From: Acetobacteraceae bacterium AT-5844
GTDB taxonomy: Bacteria > Pseudomonadota > Alphaproteobacteria > Acetobacterales > Acetobacteraceae
Direction: 5' to 3'
DNA length: 64,000 bases
Assembly: GCA_000245075.1 (NCBI GenBank)
Contig: JH599944.1
Coordinates: 1 to 64,000, forward strand
Below, in pieces: positions 38,017 to 51,355 of the stretch. A program made the position numbers and the translations under genes. A model generated the notes under the pieces. That model had not been told where the DNA came from, made no database searches, and saw nothing but the letters and a program-made list of their open reading frames with translations. Positions within the stretch are counted from its first letter, which is position 1, and each line of letters opens with the position of its first letter.

Positions 38017-38489
38017 CAGACGAACCGGACCTTCGCGATCTCATAGGCGCGGGCGCCACCCGGCGCCGGCACCTCAACCGTGTCGCCCACGGATTTGCCG
38101 AGCAGAGCCTTGGCCAGCGGCGAGGACATGGAGACCGAGCCGTTCTTCATATCGGCCTCGTAAGCGCCAACGATGCGGTAGGACTTCTCCTCCTCCGTCT
38201 CCTCGTCGACGATCGTGACATAGGCGCCGAACTTCACCTGGTCGCCAGAGAACTTGGTGACGTCGATGATCTCGCTGGCGGGGACGATGGTCTCCAGCTC
38301 GGCGATCCGGCCCTCGATGAAAGACTGGCGCTCACGCGCGGCGTGATACTCGGCGTTCTCCGAGAGGTCGCCATGGGCGCGAGCCTCCGCGATCGCCCGG
38401 ATCACGGCCGGGCGCTCCTCGGATTTCAGCTGACGCAGCTCCTCCTCGAGCCTCGCGTGACCCTCGGCGGTCATGGGGAACTTCTGCAC
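38016..38489 (-). CDS. greA: Transcription elongation factor GreA
   Basis: 157 residues, the normal length, GTG start with AGGAAGG upstream. The N-terminal coiled coil carries the acidic tip [16 protein letters not shown] (Asp41, Glu44) that enters the RNA polymerase secondary channel and triggers cleavage of backtracked RNA. The C-terminal globular domain ends in [20 protein letters not shown] sequence ([15 protein letters not shown]). It lies between carB and ilvA on the same strand; a terminator separates it from carB. Confidence 0.95.
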   Translation of the reverse strand: MQKFPMTAEGHARLEEELRQLKSEERPAVIRAIAEARAHGDLSENAEYHAARERQSFIEGRIAELETIVPASEIIDVTKFSGDQVKFGAYVTIVDEETEEEKSYRIVGAYEADMKNGSVSMSSPLAKALLGKSVGDTVEVPAPGGARAYEIAKVRFV

Positions 38490-38594
38490 GGCTGGCCCTT
38501 CCTGACATACACGATAGCCCCATCGCGGCGCCGGCCCGGAGCTTCAGCCGGGCCGCCACCGCAGGTGGGGGGTAAAGACTATAAAGGGGGCGAA

Positions 38595-38622
38595 GGCCGC
38601 TTCCCTTCTCAGGGAAGCGGCC
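38595..38622 (-). terminator. Terminator hairpin downstream of carB
   Basis: GGCCGCTTCCCT, loop of four, AGGGAAGCGGCC: a perfect 12-bp stem eight bases past the carB stop. The minus strand continues TTCGCCCCCTTT, a poor U-tract, so termination may be partial. Confidence 0.7.
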
Positions 38623-38630
38623 CCACCCGT

Positions 38631-41876
<3,246 letters not shown>

Positions 41877-41877
41877 G

Positions 41878-42324
41878 TCAGGAACTCTTGCGGTTCGCGG
41901 GCGGGAAGGCCCTATGGACGGCGAGGATGCAGATGAAGGCCGGATACTGGGCGATCATGGCCAGGACCGCTGCGGCGCCACGGCGGTCGCCGGCAGAACT
42001 TCCGCCAGAATACGGCTCAAAGAAGGTGTAAAATCCAAGGAAGCTGATGAGAAGCGTTGCGGCGAAAGCGGAGAACTCCCCCGTGACACGCCTGAGCACG
42101 AGAAAAGTGCCCGCGGCGGCGAGGCCGGGGAGGAGTACGAGAGGCAACGCGAAAGGAGCCACGATCGGAGCCCACAGAAGCAACACCAAAGAGCGTGGCG
42201 GATTGGTGAGGCCAATCATGATCAGGACAAAAACCAGAGGGCCCATCAGCAGAATGAGGGGCAGCTTCCACCAATTGGCTTGCGGATGCAGAGTGGCATC
42301 CGCTGGAGAAGGCTGCCCCGTCAT
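41878..42324 (-). CDS. Membrane protein, unknown
   Basis: 148 residues with four hydrophobic stretches ([76 protein letters not shown]). The DNA is somewhat AT-richer than its neighbours. It lies one base from the carB start and three from the SDR stop, so it is probably carried in the car transcript. No family recognised. Confidence 0.7.
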   Translation of the reverse strand: MTGQPSPADATLHPQANWWKLPLILLMGPLVFVLIMIGLTNPPRSLVLLLWAPIVAPFALPLVLLPGLAAAGTFLVLRRVTGEFSAFAATLLISFLGFYTFFEPYSGGSSAGDRRGAAAVLAMIAQYPAFICILAVHRAFPPANRKSS

Positions 42325-42327
42325 GCT

Positions 42328-43077
42328 TCACCCATGCACCGACATGCCGCCATCCACGGGGATGGCTGTGCCGGTGATGAAGGCCGCGGCGTCGCTGGCC
42401 AGGAAGGCGGCGATGCCGGCGAAGTCGCCGGGCAGGCCCCAGCGCTTCTGCGGGGTGCGTGCCAGCACGCGGTCGTTCAAATCCGGCATGTCGCGCTTGG
42501 CGCCAGCCGTCAGCTCGGTCTCGATCCAGCCGGGAAGGATGGCGTTGGCGGTGATGCCATCCGGCCCCCAGGCCACGGCCAGGTTGCGCATGTATTGCAC
42601 GATGGCGCCCTTGCTCGCGCCATAGGCGGGGGAGAGCGGCAGGCCGAAGATCGACATCATCGAGCCGATGGAGATGATACGCCCGCGCCCGCTGGCCTTG
42701 AGGTGCGGATAGGCTGCGCGGCTCATCCGCATGGCGCTGGTGAGGTTGGCGTCCATCACCGCCATCCACTCATCATCCGTCACGTCCTGCGGCAGGCGGC
42801 GGATGTTGGTGCCGGCGTTGTTCACCAGGATGTCGATGCCACCCGCATGCTCCACCACCTGGGCGATCACGCGGTCCGGCGCATCCTTCTCGGTCAGGTC
42901 GGCCTGGATGGCGAAGGCGCCTTCGCCCAACTCCGCCACGGCGGCCTTGTTCTTGTCGGCATTGCGGCCCACCACGGCCACCCATGCGCCGGCCTTGGCC
43001 AGCCCGCGCGCCATGCCGAGCCCGATGCCGCCATTGCCGCCGGTGACAACCGCCACCCGTCCGCTGAGATCGAACAT
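42328..43077 (-). CDS. Short-chain dehydrogenase/reductase (SDR)
   Basis: 249 residues, classical SDR. Cofactor motif VTGGNGGIGLGMA (11-23), NNAG at 86-89, catalytic Ser139, Tyr152 and Lys156 (AYGASKGA), and a C-terminal ITGTAIPVDGGMS. It resembles 2-deoxy-D-gluconate 3-dehydrogenase/KduD-like or gluconate 5-dehydrogenase enzymes, but the substrate is uncertain. GGAGAGAGGAGAG precedes the ATG. A stem AGGGCTG/CAGCCCT sits in the short gap after carA. Confidence 0.9.
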   Translation of the reverse strand: MFDLSGRVAVVTGGNGGIGLGMARGLAKAGAWVAVVGRNADKNKAAVAELGEGAFAIQADLTEKDAPDRVIAQVVEHAGGIDILVNNAGTNIRRLPQDVTDDEWMAVMDANLTSAMRMSRAAYPHLKASGRGRIISIGSMMSIFGLPLSPAYGASKGAIVQYMRNLAVAWGPDGITANAILPGWIETELTAGAKRDMPDLNDRVLARTPQKRWGLPGDFAGIAAFLASDAAAFITGTAIPVDGGMSVHG

Positions 43078-43107
43078 ACTCTCTCCTCTCTCCTATCAGG
43101 GCTGTGG

Positions 43108-44490
43108 TCAGCCCTTCTGCGCCTCGATCATCTCAACGAAGCGGTGGAAGAGATAGTGGCTGTCGGAGGGGCCGGGGCTGGCCTCCGGGTGGTACTGCAC
43201 GGAGAAGGCGGGCTTGTCGGTCGAGGCGATGCCCTCATTGGAGCCATCGAACAGCGACTTATGCGTTACCTTCACATTGGCGGGCAGGGAGGCCTCATCC
43301 ACGGCGAAGCCATGGTTCTGGCTGGTGATCTCCACCTTGCCCGTCGCCAGGTCCTGCACCGGCTGGTTGGCGCCGCGGTGGCCGCGGTCCAGCTTGTAGG
43401 TCTTGGCGCCAAGGGAGAGCGCCAGCAGCTGGTGGCCGAGGCAGATGCCGAAGACCGGCTTGCCCGAGGCCAGCACGCCCTGAATGGCAGGCACGGCATA
43501 GACGCCGGTTGCCGCCGGGTCGCCAGGGCCGTTGGAGAGGAATACGCCATCCGGGTTGTGGGAGAGGATGTCCTCGGCGGTGGCGGTGGCGGGCACCACG
43601 GTCACGTCGCAGCCGGCATCGGCCAGGCAGCGCAGGATGTTGCGCTTGGCGCCGTAGTCGACGGCCACAACCTTATGCTTGCGCACCGGGTTCTTGTCGA
43701 AGCCCTGGCCCCAGGACCACAGCCCTTCTTCCCAGCTGTAGGACTGGCGGCAGGACACTTCCTTGGCGAGGTCCATGCCCTCCAGCCCCGGCCAGCCGGC
43801 GGCCTGCGCGCGCAGCGCGGCGAGGTCGAACTTGCCATCGGCGGGGAAGGCCAGCACGCCATTGGGCGCGCCGCCATCGCGGATGCGCAGCGTCAGCGCG
43901 CGGGTGTCCACGCCGGCAATGCCGGGGATGCCATAGCTCTTCAGCCAGTCATCCAGGTGGCGGGTGGCGCGATAATTGGCAGGCTCGGTGATGTCCAGCT
44001 TCACCACCAGGCCGCGCGCTGCGGGGGTGATGCTCTCGCTGTCCTCAACATTGGCGCCCACATTGCCGATATGCGGGAAGGTGAAGGTGATAATCTGCCC
44101 GGCATAGGAGGGGTCCGTCAGGGTCTCCTGATAGCCCGTCATGCCCGTGTTGAAGCAGACCTCGCCGACGGTGGTGGTGTTGGCGCCGAGGCCCACGCCC
44201 CAGAAGACGGAGCCGTCACCCAGAACCAGCGCGGCGGTGGCGCCCGGCGGAACCTGCTCCTGCTCATGGGTCTCGGCGTGCATCGGGCTCTCCGCATCGG
44301 TAGGGGTGGGGGTGCCTTGCGGCATATCGGCCAGGGTCAGGCCCGTGGCGGCGATGATGGCCGGCCAATGCTTGGCCGGGATGGCGCGGGACTGGCGCCA
44401 CTTGCGCAGCGCCTCCGTGCCAATGCCGCAACGCTGGGCGGCGGCTTCCGCGCCACCCATCAGGCTCAGAATGTCTTCCACGGACCGCAT
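43108..44490 (-). CDS. carA: Carbamoyl-phosphate synthase, small subunit, with N-terminal helix-turn-helix-like extension
   Basis: Glutamine amidotransferase subunit, 460 residues from the ATG with AAGG five bases upstream. CarA proper begins near residue 86 (TAALVLGDGSVFWG). The amidotransferase triad is Cys350 (FGICLGHQ), His434 and Glu436 (YHPEASPGP). Residues 1-70 are extra compared with E. coli CarA (382 residues): MRSVEDILSLMGG, then AEAAAQRCGIGTEALRKWRQ resembles a Cro/YdaS-type HTH. From memory a small domain named for carbamoyl-phosphate synthase N-termini has been catalogued in this bacterial group, function unassigned. Met70 (position 44283) has GGAGAG four bases upstream, so a short standard CarA may also be made. 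Two palindromes lie just upstream. Confidence 0.93.
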   Translation of the reverse strand: MRSVEDILSLMGGAEAAAQRCGIGTEALRKWRQSRAIPAKHWPAIIAATGLTLADMPQGTPTPTDAESPMHAETHEQEQVPPGATAALVLGDGSVFWGVGLGANTTTVGEVCFNTGMTGYQETLTDPSYAGQIITFTFPHIGNVGANVEDSESITPAARGLVVKLDITEPANYRATRHLDDWLKSYGIPGIAGVDTRALTLRIRDGGAPNGVLAFPADGKFDLAALRAQAAGWPGLEGMDLAKEVSCRQSYSWEEGLWSWGQGFDKNPVRKHKVVAVDYGAKRNILRCLADAGCDVTVVPATATAEDILSHNPDGVFLSNGPGDPAATGVYAVPAIQGVLASGKPVFGICLGHQLLALSLGAKTYKLDRGHRGANQPVQDLATGKVEITSQNHGFAVDEASLPANVKVTHKSLFDGSNEGIASTDKPAFSVQYHPEASPGPSDSHYLFHRFVEMIEAQKG

Positions 44491-44502
44491 GAGCGCCTTA
44501 TC

Positions 44503-44519
44503 TGGGAATTCCTTTCCCA
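44503..44519. promoter_or_regulatory. Palindromic operator candidate, proximal, carA leader
   Basis: TGGGAATTCCTTTCCCA: 6-bp arms TGGGAA/TTCCCA around five bases. It lies 12 bases upstream of the carA ATG. Same arms as the distal site. Confidence 0.6.
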
Positions 44520-44544
44520 AGGCAAGGATTCCCTCCCGCCTTTC

Positions 44545-44561
44545 TGGGAAATTATTTCCCA
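44545..44561. promoter_or_regulatory. Palindromic operator candidate, distal, carA leader
   Basis: TGGGAAATTATTTCCCA, a perfect 17-bp palindrome. Its centre is 42 bp from that of the proximal site, four helical turns. A further hairpin CCAGAGG-N5-CCTCTGG lies beyond it at 44570-44588, in the 183-base region shared with the divergent YqeY gene. Confidence 0.65.
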
Positions 44562-44673
44562 ATCTTTCCCCAGAGGCCGTTCCTCTGGCTCAACGGCCGG
44601 TGCCGGCCTTATACCCGCCACCACCTGCCCAGGGCGTTACTCCCTGCGGTCACCCCATCGAGGAGATCCTGTC

Positions 44674-45132
44674 ATGTCCCTGCGCGCCCGCTTCCTGGAG
44701 GAAATGAAGGCCTCGATGAAGGCCGGTGATTCCGCCCGCACCTCCGCCATCCGCATGGTCATCGCCAAGCTGAAGGACACCGACATCGCCGCCCGCCCGA
44801 GCGGCGTGGCCGAGGTGCCGGAGGAGCAGATCGTCTCCATGCTGCGCGGCATGGTGAAGTCCCGCCGTGAGAGCGTGGAGATGTACCGCCAGGGCAACCG
44901 CCCGGAGCTGGCGGAGAAGGAGGAAAGCGAGATCGCCGTCATCGAATCCTTCCTGCCGCAGCAGATGGATGACGCGGCGACCCAGGCGGCAGTCGACGCC
45001 GCCGTCGCGGCGACCGGCGCCACCACCATCAAGGATATGGGCAAGGTGATGGCCGAACTCCGCGCCAAGCATGCCGCCACGCTGGACATGGCCAAGGCCG
45101 GTCCGCTGGTGAAGGCGAAGCTGGGCGCTTAA
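44674..45132 (+). CDS. yqeY: GatB/YqeY domain protein
   Basis: 152 residues, standard for the stand-alone YqeY family: N-terminal helical part (FLEEMKASMKAGDSARTSAI) and the C-terminal three-helix domain shared with the tail of GatB. GAGGAG eight bases before the ATG. It is divergent from carA and precedes dnaG and rpoD, a neighbourhood conserved in many bacteria. Proposed role: tRNA-dependent amidation or tRNA binding, not proven for the free protein. Confidence 0.92.
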   Translation: MSLRARFLEEMKASMKAGDSARTSAIRMVIAKLKDTDIAARPSGVAEVPEEQIVSMLRGMVKSRRESVEMYRQGNRPELAEKEESEIAVIESFLPQQMDDAATQAAVDAAVAATGATTIKDMGKVMAELRAKHAATLDMAKAGPLVKAKLGA

Positions 45133-45167
45133 CCGGGGGTGGGAGGCGCGCCGGAGGCTGGCCGATC

Positions 45168-45211
45168 GTGTGATTCACGCTTTTCGGCGATTTCGCCTCA
45201 GGCGATCACAC
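45168..45211 (+). promoter_or_regulatory. Leader inverted repeat upstream of dnaG
   Basis: GTGTGAT and ATCACAC, perfect 7-bp arms 30 bases apart, enclose GGCGATTTCGCC, a small nested hairpin. It ends 14 bases before the dnaG ATG. It may be an mRNA fold or a protein site; the arms contain TGTGA/TCACA but at the wrong spacing for CRP. Confidence 0.45.
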
Positions 45212-45225
45212 TCTAAGAACACCGC

Positions 45226-47067
45226 ATGGCGCTGCCTCCCAACTTCCTCGATGAACTGCGCGCCCGCACGCCCTTGCCGGCCCTGATCGGCCGCAAGACC
45301 AAGCTCACGCGTGCCGGGCGGCAGTGGAAGGCGTGCTGTCCCTTCCACGGCGAGAAGTCGCCTTCCTTCTATATCTATGACGACCACTATCACTGCTTCG
45401 GCTGTGGGGCGCATGGCGACGCCATCGCCTTCGTCATGCAGAGCGAGGGCGCGACCTTCCCCGAGGCGGTGGAGCGGCTGGCCGCCGAGGCGGGGCTGGA
45501 AGTGCCCAAGGCCACGCCGCAACAGGCGCGGCGCGAGGCAAAGAGCCGCGATCTCCATGCTGTGCTGGAAGCCGCCGCCGAGGCCTATCAGCGCCGCCTG
45601 CGCCTGCCGGAAGGGCGGGCGGGGCTGGATTACCTGCTGCGCCGCGGCCTGACGGAAGAGACCATCCAGAAATTCGGCCTTGGCTGGTCCGGTGGCGGGC
45701 GCGGCGTCCTCGCCGCCGACCTCAAGCCGCTGGGCATCGAGCCGCGCCAGCTTGTCGAGGCGGGGCTGATGCGGCCGGGGGAGGGAAGCGAGCCGCCGGC
45801 CGACCTCTTCTTCAACCGTGTGATGTTCCCCATCCGGGACCGTCGTGGCCGTCTGGTCTCCTTCGGTGGGCGCATCCTGGGGGATGGCCAGCCGAAATAC
45901 GTCAACGGGCCGGAGACTGATCTCTTCTCCAAGCGCCGCAACCTCTACGGCGTGGAGCTGGCGCGGGAAGCCGCCTTCCGGGGCCAGAGGGTGGTGGTGG
46001 CCGAGGGCTATATGGATGTCATCGCCCTCCACCAGGCGGGGTTCGGCGCGGCGGTGGCTCCCCTCGGCACGGCCCTGACGGAAGACCAGCTCGCCGAGCT
46101 GTGGCGCATGGTGCCGGACCCGGTGCTGTGCTTCGACGGCGATGCCGCCGGCGCCCGCGCCGCCGCGCGTGCCGCTGAGCTCGCGCTGCCCATGCTCTCC
46201 ACCGAGCGCACCCTGGCCTTCATTACCCTACCGCCGGGCGAGGACCCGGATTCGCTCACCCGCAAGGGTGGCCCGAGCGCCTTCAAGGGCCTGCTGGATG
46301 CCGCCAAGCCCCTGGCGGATGTTCTCTACGATATGCTGGCGGTGCAGTCTCCCGGCACGACGCCGGAAGCGCGCGCCACGCTGCGCCACAAGCTCGTGGG
46401 CGCTGCCGAGGCCATTCCCGACAAGACGCTCGGCGCCGAATACCGCCGCCTGCTGCTGGACCGGTTTTTCGAATCCGGGCGCCGCCCCGCGCCCGCCCGC
46501 TTCGCCCAGCGGGGAGATTGGAAAAAAGGCGGCCGCCCCGGCAATGTGCTGGATCTGCCGAGCCCCGGCATCGACCCCGTCCGGACCCAGAGGGAACGGG
46601 CCCGTTGCCTGATGGCGATGACCATCGCCCATCCCTGGTTGCTGCCGGAGGTGGAGGAAGCGCTGGGACTGCTGGAGTTGCCAACTAACAGCCAGGAGGC
46701 AGTGTTGCGCGACGGCATCCTCCGCTGGCATGCGATGGCGGAGCAACTTGACCCCGCCGCCCTCAACGCCCACCTCCACGCAGCGCTGCCCGAGGAGTTG
46801 GCCTGGGCCACCAGCAAGGGCGGGCTGCCCCGCGCGGCCTCGCCCGATGCGCTGCCACGGTCGGTGAGCGCGGGATGGTGGCACTTCTTCGGCCTGCTGC
46901 GAGGCCAGGATGCGCTGATGGAAGACCGGCGGCAGGCGGAACTCGACTGGATCGCGTCCAATGACGAGGCGGCGCTGACCCGCCTGGTGCGGCTGACGGA
47001 GGCCCTGGCCGCCCAGCGGCGCGGCGAGATGGAGGATGACGGTACGGAGGCCGACAGCGCGCTGTGA
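45226..47067 (+). CDS. dnaG: DNA primase
   Basis: 613 residues. Synthesises RNA primers at the replication fork. N-terminal CHC2 zinc finger: Cys38, His41, Cys57, Cys60 (CPFHGEKSPSFY ... HCFGCGAHG). TOPRIM catalytic core around 245-330 (VVVAEGYMDVIALHQAGF, CFDGDAAGARAA). The C-terminal helicase-interacting region is weakly conserved. It is followed by rpoD after 190 bases, the usual macromolecular-synthesis arrangement. Confidence 0.96.
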   Translation: MALPPNFLDELRARTPLPALIGRKTKLTRAGRQWKACCPFHGEKSPSFYIYDDHYHCFGCGAHGDAIAFVMQSEGATFPEAVERLAAEAGLEVPKATPQQARREAKSRDLHAVLEAAAEAYQRRLRLPEGRAGLDYLLRRGLTEETIQKFGLGWSGGGRGVLAADLKPLGIEPRQLVEAGLMRPGEGSEPPADLFFNRVMFPIRDRRGRLVSFGGRILGDGQPKYVNGPETDLFSKRRNLYGVELAREAAFRGQRVVVAEGYMDVIALHQAGFGAAVAPLGTALTEDQLAELWRMVPDPVLCFDGDAAGARAAARAAELALPMLSTERTLAFITLPPGEDPDSLTRKGGPSAFKGLLDAAKPLADVLYDMLAVQSPGTTPEARATLRHKLVGAAEAIPDKTLGAEYRRLLLDRFFESGRRPAPARFAQRGDWKKGGRPGNVLDLPSPGIDPVRTQRERARCLMAMTIAHPWLLPEVEEALGLLELPTNSQEAVLRDGILRWHAMAEQLDPAALNAHLHAALPEELAWATSKGGLPRAASPDALPRSVSAGWWHFFGLLRGQDALMEDRRQAELDWIASNDEAALTRLVRLTEALAAQRRGEMEDDGTEADSAL

Positions 47068-47257
47068 CAGCGCGGCTTTCGTGCTCCCGGCTCTTGTGTT
47101 GCAGGGGGGCGCGCGGCTATGGCCCGAGATGTGGTGCGCGAGAACCGGCAACTTTTCGGGGCTCGCAAGACAAGCATAATGATGCGCCACCCTCGCCGCC
47201 AAATGGCGGTGATGGCCTCGGGTGGCATGTGCGGCGGCATCTGACGGAGCGGACGGC

Positions 47258-49177
<1,920 letters not shown>

Positions 49178-49183
49178 GCCGTC

Positions 49184-49765
49184 ATGTCGGTGAAGCTGTC
49201 CCTGGTGGAGCCAGCTATCCGGGTGGCGGTGGACGTCACCTTTCTCCGCATGACCCAGCCACCCGCCACGCCAGCGCCCAGCCTGCCGGCGGATGCGACC
49301 GTGGAAACGGTGCAGAGCTGCACCGTGCCCTTCTACCGCTACCTCTACAACACGGTGGGGCAGGACTATGTCTGGTGGCTCCGCCGCAGCGTCAGCGATG
49401 CCGAGATTGCCGGCATCCTCGCCGACCCGACCGTCAGCATCCATGTCCTCTACCGCCACGGCGCACCCGCCGGCTTCTATGAGCTGGAGCGGCGTGCTGG
49501 CGCGCAGACCAACATCGCCTATTTCGGCCTGCTGCCGCACGCCGTGGGGCAGGGGCTCGGCGCGGCCTTCCTGCGCCACGCTATCGATGCCGGCTGGTCT
49601 GATGGCACGCGGCTTCTCACCGTGAACACCTGCACGGCCGATCACCCGCGCGCCCTGCCCAATTATCGTGCCGCCGGCTTCGTGGAGACACGGAAGGTGC
49701 GGGAAATATGGCCCGTGCCGTTGCGGCTCGGCCTTAAGGTACCGGAGCACCTGCGGGCAGGCTGA
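49184..49765 (+). CDS. GNAT-family N-acetyltransferase
   Basis: 193 residues. Acetyl-CoA loop [14 protein letters not shown] (about 124-137), then [20 protein letters not shown] and [13 protein letters not shown]. The N-terminal 20 residues may be spurious; Met23 is an alternative start. It lies six bases after rpoD and overlaps the converging dead glycosyltransferase by 32 bases. Acceptor unknown. Confidence 0.82.
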   Translation: MSVKLSLVEPAIRVAVDVTFLRMTQPPATPAPSLPADATVETVQSCTVPFYRYLYNTVGQDYVWWLRRSVSDAEIAGILADPTVSIHVLYRHGAPAGFYELERRAGAQTNIAYFGLLPHAVGQGLGAAFLRHAIDAGWSDGTRLLTVNTCTADHPRALPNYRAAGFVETRKVREIWPVPLRLGLKVPEHLRAG

Positions 49766-50592
49766 CCGCCTGCCGCAGATAATCGGCCAGCCGACGGGCG
49801 TCGGACATGATGTCCTGGATGGCGGCGGCATCATCCGGAATCGGCACTTGCAGCCGCCGCGCCAACGCACAGAAGGCCGCGACGTCGCTTTCCGCCGGCT
49901 GGTTCTGGCGGGCCAGCGCCAGTTCCACCTCCAGCTCGATCGCGCGTACCCGCGACGCCAGTTCCGGCTCATGGTGCCGCAGGATCTGGCGGACGAAGGT
50001 GCCCTTCGTGCCGTTGAAAAAGGTGAAGGGCTCGTAGTGGATATGCCGCGTCAGGCGGTTATCCTCGGCCTTCAGGATGGTGTGCAGCATCTGCTGGTCC
50101 CGGGGGGCGATGGACCAGCTCTCGGCGGCGCGCAGATGGCTCAGGGGAGTGTCGCCGGCGGCCTTGCGCCAGGCCTGGATCACCTCCCGCGTGTCCGGAT
50201 GCGCCAGATTGGCCAGGAAGGCGCCGTCATTCACGTCCCAGGGCTGCTCCGTGCCGCCATGGGCGAAGACGAAAGCCGTGCCGAGGCCAAGCGTATTCAA
50301 ATAGGGCCGCAGCCTGAAGCCGAGATCATTGACCCAGGCATCGGCATCCAGGTGCAGGTACTAGCCCTCGAAACCCAGCCGCAGCAACTCATCCAGGATG
50401 TAGATGCGGTTATGCGAGGCCTGCCAGGGGCGGAAGCCGCGAATGATGCCGTGGTGGCAGATTGTAGTGGATATCATGCGCCAGGCAGTAGGCGCGATTG
50501 ATGCGGGAGGTTGCCCGCAACAGGGCGAAGTAGTTCACCGGATCGGCTGACTGTACCAGGACGATATCCTGGCGTGGCCTGTTCAGCAGCAT
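49734..50592 (-). pseudogene. Glycosyltransferase (GMA12/MNN10-like), inactivated
   Basis: The reading from 50592 gives IVLVQSADPVNYFALLRATS and CLAHDIHYNL. Near 50450-50462 the sense moves to another frame (GIIRGFRPWQASHNRIYILD). There TAG at 50361-50363 replaces what should be a Trp codon in GFEG-stop-YLHLDADAWV, where the catalytic DxD is found. The rest (NTLGLGTAFVFAHGGTEQPW onward) is open to 49734. Two independent lesions in about 100 bases, a frameshift and a nonsense, argue for true decay. Original role: nucleotide-sugar transfer to a surface glycan. Confidence 0.75.
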
Positions 50593-50611
50593 GGCGCCTC
50601 GCCGCGATGTG

Positions 50612-50645
50612 GCCGGGCAGCGTGGCCTGAACCACGCCGCCCGGC
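50612..50645 (-). terminator. Terminator-like hairpin downstream of ppa
   Basis: GCCGGGC-A-GCGTGG, six-base loop, CCACGC-C-GCCCGGC: a 14-position stem with one mismatch, 11 bases past the ppa stop. No U-tract. Confidence 0.5.
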
Positions 50646-50655
50646 AAGCCGCGGA

Positions 50656-51177
50656 TTACTTCGCCGCGGCGATCTGCTTCTCGAGGATGGCGGCCGCCTC
50701 GGCGGCATTGCCCCAGTTGCGGACCTTCACCCACTTGCCGGGCTCCAGATCCTTGTAGCGGGTGAAGAAGTGCTCGATGGCGTCGCGGGTGATCTTCGGC
50801 AGATCCGCCACGTCCTTCACTTCGGAGAAGGCGGTGTGCAGCTTGTCGTGCGGCACGCAGACCAGCTTCTCATCCTGGCCGCTCTCGTCTTCCATGAACA
50901 GCACACCGATCGGGCGCGCACGGATCACGGCGCCCGGCACCACGGCGGCGGGGGCCAGCACCAGCGCGTCGGACGGGTCGCCGTCATCGGCCAGCGTGCC
51001 CGGAATAAAGCCATAGGCGGCCGGATAGGCCATCGGGGTGAAGAGGAAGCGGTCGACCAGGATGGCGCCGCTCTCCTTGTCCAGCTCGTACTTCACCTGG
51101 CTGCCGGCCGGGATCTCGATGACGACGTTGATGTCGTGCGGCGGGTTCTTGCCGGTGGAAAGCTTGGTCACGTCCAT
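50656..51177 (-). CDS. ppa: Inorganic pyrophosphatase
   Basis: Family I soluble pyrophosphatase, 173 residues, standard size. Substrate and metal residues are recognisable in VVIEIPAGSQVKYELDKESG, YPAAYGFIPGTLADDGDPSD and DALVLAP (the DGDPSD aspartates bind Mg). MEDESGQDEKLVCVP is also typical. An in-frame ATG six codons earlier is possible. Monocistronic, with a hairpin after the stop. Confidence 0.95.
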   Translation of the reverse strand: MDVTKLSTGKNPPHDINVVIEIPAGSQVKYELDKESGAILVDRFLFTPMAYPAAYGFIPGTLADDGDPSDALVLAPAAVVPGAVIRARPIGVLFMEDESGQDEKLVCVPHDKLHTAFSEVKDVADLPKITRDAIEHFFTRYKDLEPGKWVKVRNWGNAAEAAAILEKQIAAAK

Positions 51178-51355
51178 CTGGGGATGCCCATCCATTCGGT
51201 GGTTGGCGGGGGAATGCGCGCGCGGGCTTAGCAGGGGGCGGCGCGGGCGTCCATTCATGGCGCGGCCCCCCTTGCGGCGCGCGGCCTGGGGAGACCACCA
51301 TGTGACAAGCACATGGCACGGAGTTGCCGACCATGATGAGGGGGAGGACCAGCCT

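Noticed and set aside
45168-45211. CRP site before dnaG
   Set aside because: TGTGA and TCACA are present but far more than six bases apart.
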